DNA of 64,000 nt from contig OZ255837.1 in assembly GCA_965277745.1 (NCBI GenBank), forward strand, positions 1,922,001 through 1,986,000. Direction: 5' to 3'. The notes below the pieces were generated by a model. The model saw nothing but the letters and a program-made list of their open reading frames with translations. It was not told the origin of the DNA and did no database searches. This DNA is from G965277745 sp965277745. Lineage in GTDB: Bacteria > Pseudomonadota > Gammaproteobacteria > Cardiobacteriales > Cardiobacteriaceae. The translations under genes and the position numbers were made by a program. Positions 63,219-64,000 of the stretch are shown here, one piece after another (the first letter of the stretch is position 1; the number at the start of each line of letters is the position of its first letter).

Positions 63219-64000
63219 ATGCTGAGTGCGACCGCGTTCTGGGGCGCGATCGAAACGGGCTGTATTTACAGTCTCGTCGCCTTTTCCATTTATCTTTCCT
63301 TCCGCGTGCTTGATTTTCCCGATCTCACTGTCGAGGGTAGTTTTCCCCTCGGGGCAGCGGTGAGCGCTGCGGCAATTCTCGCCGGCTGGAACCCGTACCT
63401 TGGGACTTTCGTCGCCGCCCTTTGCGGAATGTTCGCCGGCGCGGTGACGGGGTTTCTCAACGTGCGCTTGCGGATTCTTCATCTGCTCGCCTCGATTCTC
63501 GTCATGTACGGTTTGTATTCGATCAACCTGCGCATCATGGGACGACCGAACCTGCCGCTGCTCGGAGAGGATACGGTGCTCACGCCGTTTTATGCTTTGC
63601 CGCTTGACATCGAACTGGTGCCGGTGCTTCTGTTCGCCGTCGTCATGGTGATCGTAACCGGCTTGCTGTGGTGGTTCCTGAACTCGGAAATCGGTCTTGC
63701 CATGCGTGCTACCGGAGCCAATCCGGGGATGGTGCGCGCCCAAGGGGTGGCGACCGGTTGGATGATCGTCCTCGGCATTGCCGTCGCCAACGGTCTTGTC
63801 GCGCTCGCCGGTGGACTGTTCGCACAAAGTCGTGGCTCGGCGGATGTGACCCTTGGCAGCGGTGTACTGGTTATCGGACTCGCCTCACTGATCGGCGGAG
63901 AGGCGATCCTCGCGCCAAAGAATGTGTTCCTGGCGCTGCTCGCCTGTATGGTCGGCTCAATCATGTTTCGCCTGATCATCGCCTTGGCGCTTAACGGAGA
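63219..64000 (+). CDS. ABC transporter permease (BPD_transp_2 family), 3' truncated by window edge
   Basis: The frame starts ATG at 63219 (MLSATAFWGAIETGCIYSLVAF) and is open to the last base. Hydrophobic segments alternate; FRVLDFPDLTVEGSFPLGAAV, FLNVRLRILHLLASILVMYGLYSINLRIMG and MRATGANPGMVRAQGV are seen in permeases paired with ABC_sub_bind proteins. The ATPase gene would be expected downstream. The end is not in the window. Confidence 0.88.
   Translation, partial: MLSATAFWGAIETGCIYSLVAFSIYLSFRVLDFPDLTVEGSFPLGAAVSAAAILAGWNPYLGTFVAALCGMFAGAVTGFLNVRLRILHLLASILVMYGLYSINLRIMGRPNLPLLGEDTVLTPFYALPLDIELVPVLLFAVVMVIVTGLLWWFLNSEIGLAMRATGANPGMVRAQGVATGWMIVLGIAVANGLVALAGGLFAQSRGSADVTLGSGVLVIGLASLIGGEAILAPKNVFLALLACMVGSIMFRLIIALALNG

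Overview
The window looks like a piece of a gammaproteobacterial chromosome of medium-high GC. The evidence is the gene content and order: clpP-clpX-lon-hupB, tRNA-Leu-tig, minCDE-hslR-gor, rapZ-ettA, ubiA next to menA, Zur-yggS, and a type IV minor-pilin operon. The combination of type IV pili, both quinone prenyltransferases, degraded aryl-polyene-type genes, an IS1016-like element and heavy IS decay suggests a host-associated lineage, possibly Cardiobacteriales. That placement is an inference and is not proven by the sequence.

Layout. 1-1.5 kb: the tail of an S24-type repressor, a broken IS630 tail and an intact IS1595/IS1016-like element with an exact 8-bp target duplication. 2.1-8.6 kb (minus strand): hupB, lon, clpX, clpP, tig and tRNA-Leu, a protein quality-control block. 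8.8-11.0 kb: hpf, an uncharacterised P-loop ATPase and a MetA-family homoserine acyltransferase. 11.3-21.1 kb: polyamine genes. speA makes agmatine, agmatinase makes putrescine, and a carboxynorspermidine dehydrogenase/decarboxylase pair should convert putrescine to spermidine. The two halves are separated by decayed fatty-acid/aryl-polyene-like genes (fabG and ketosynthase pseudogenes) beside an intact phosphopantetheinyl transferase.

21.2-28.3 kb: an accessory block. It holds a deletion derivative of an IS481 element, a MazEF-like pair, a truncated IS3 element, a doubly broken MntA/HepT module, a serine resolvase, a RelBE pair, a run trbL'-trbM-trbN-trbP in the order of the IncP Tra2 mating-pair genes, and an Mrr-type nuclease fragment. 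The most economical reading is a plasmid or conjugative-element remnant integrated between speB and leuB.

28.6-39.0 kb: leuBCD, a lipoprotein, an SDR pseudogene, zur, yggS, a DUF815 ATPase, trmL, menA and mgtE. 39.1-45.2 kb: a second accessory block. It has a two-partner-secretion transporter cut off at an IS, a GH5 glycoside hydrolase, and IS5, IS630 and two IS481-type elements in various stages of decay. 45.5-53.9 kb: metK, gor-hslR-minEDC, rapZ, ettA and ubiA. 54-61 kb: the operon pilY1-(small ORF)-pilV-pilW-pilX-fimT-pilE, linked mostly by start/stop overlaps. 61.2-64 kb: two tandem ABC-type substrate-binding proteins and a permease that runs off the window.

No wholly new system is proven here. 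The best candidates for a second look are the ATPase between hpf and metA, the small ORF in the pilin operon, the retained phosphopantetheinyl transferase beside dead ketosynthase genes, a perfect 19-bp hairpin at 24.3 kb, and the layered toxin-antitoxin and IncP remnants.
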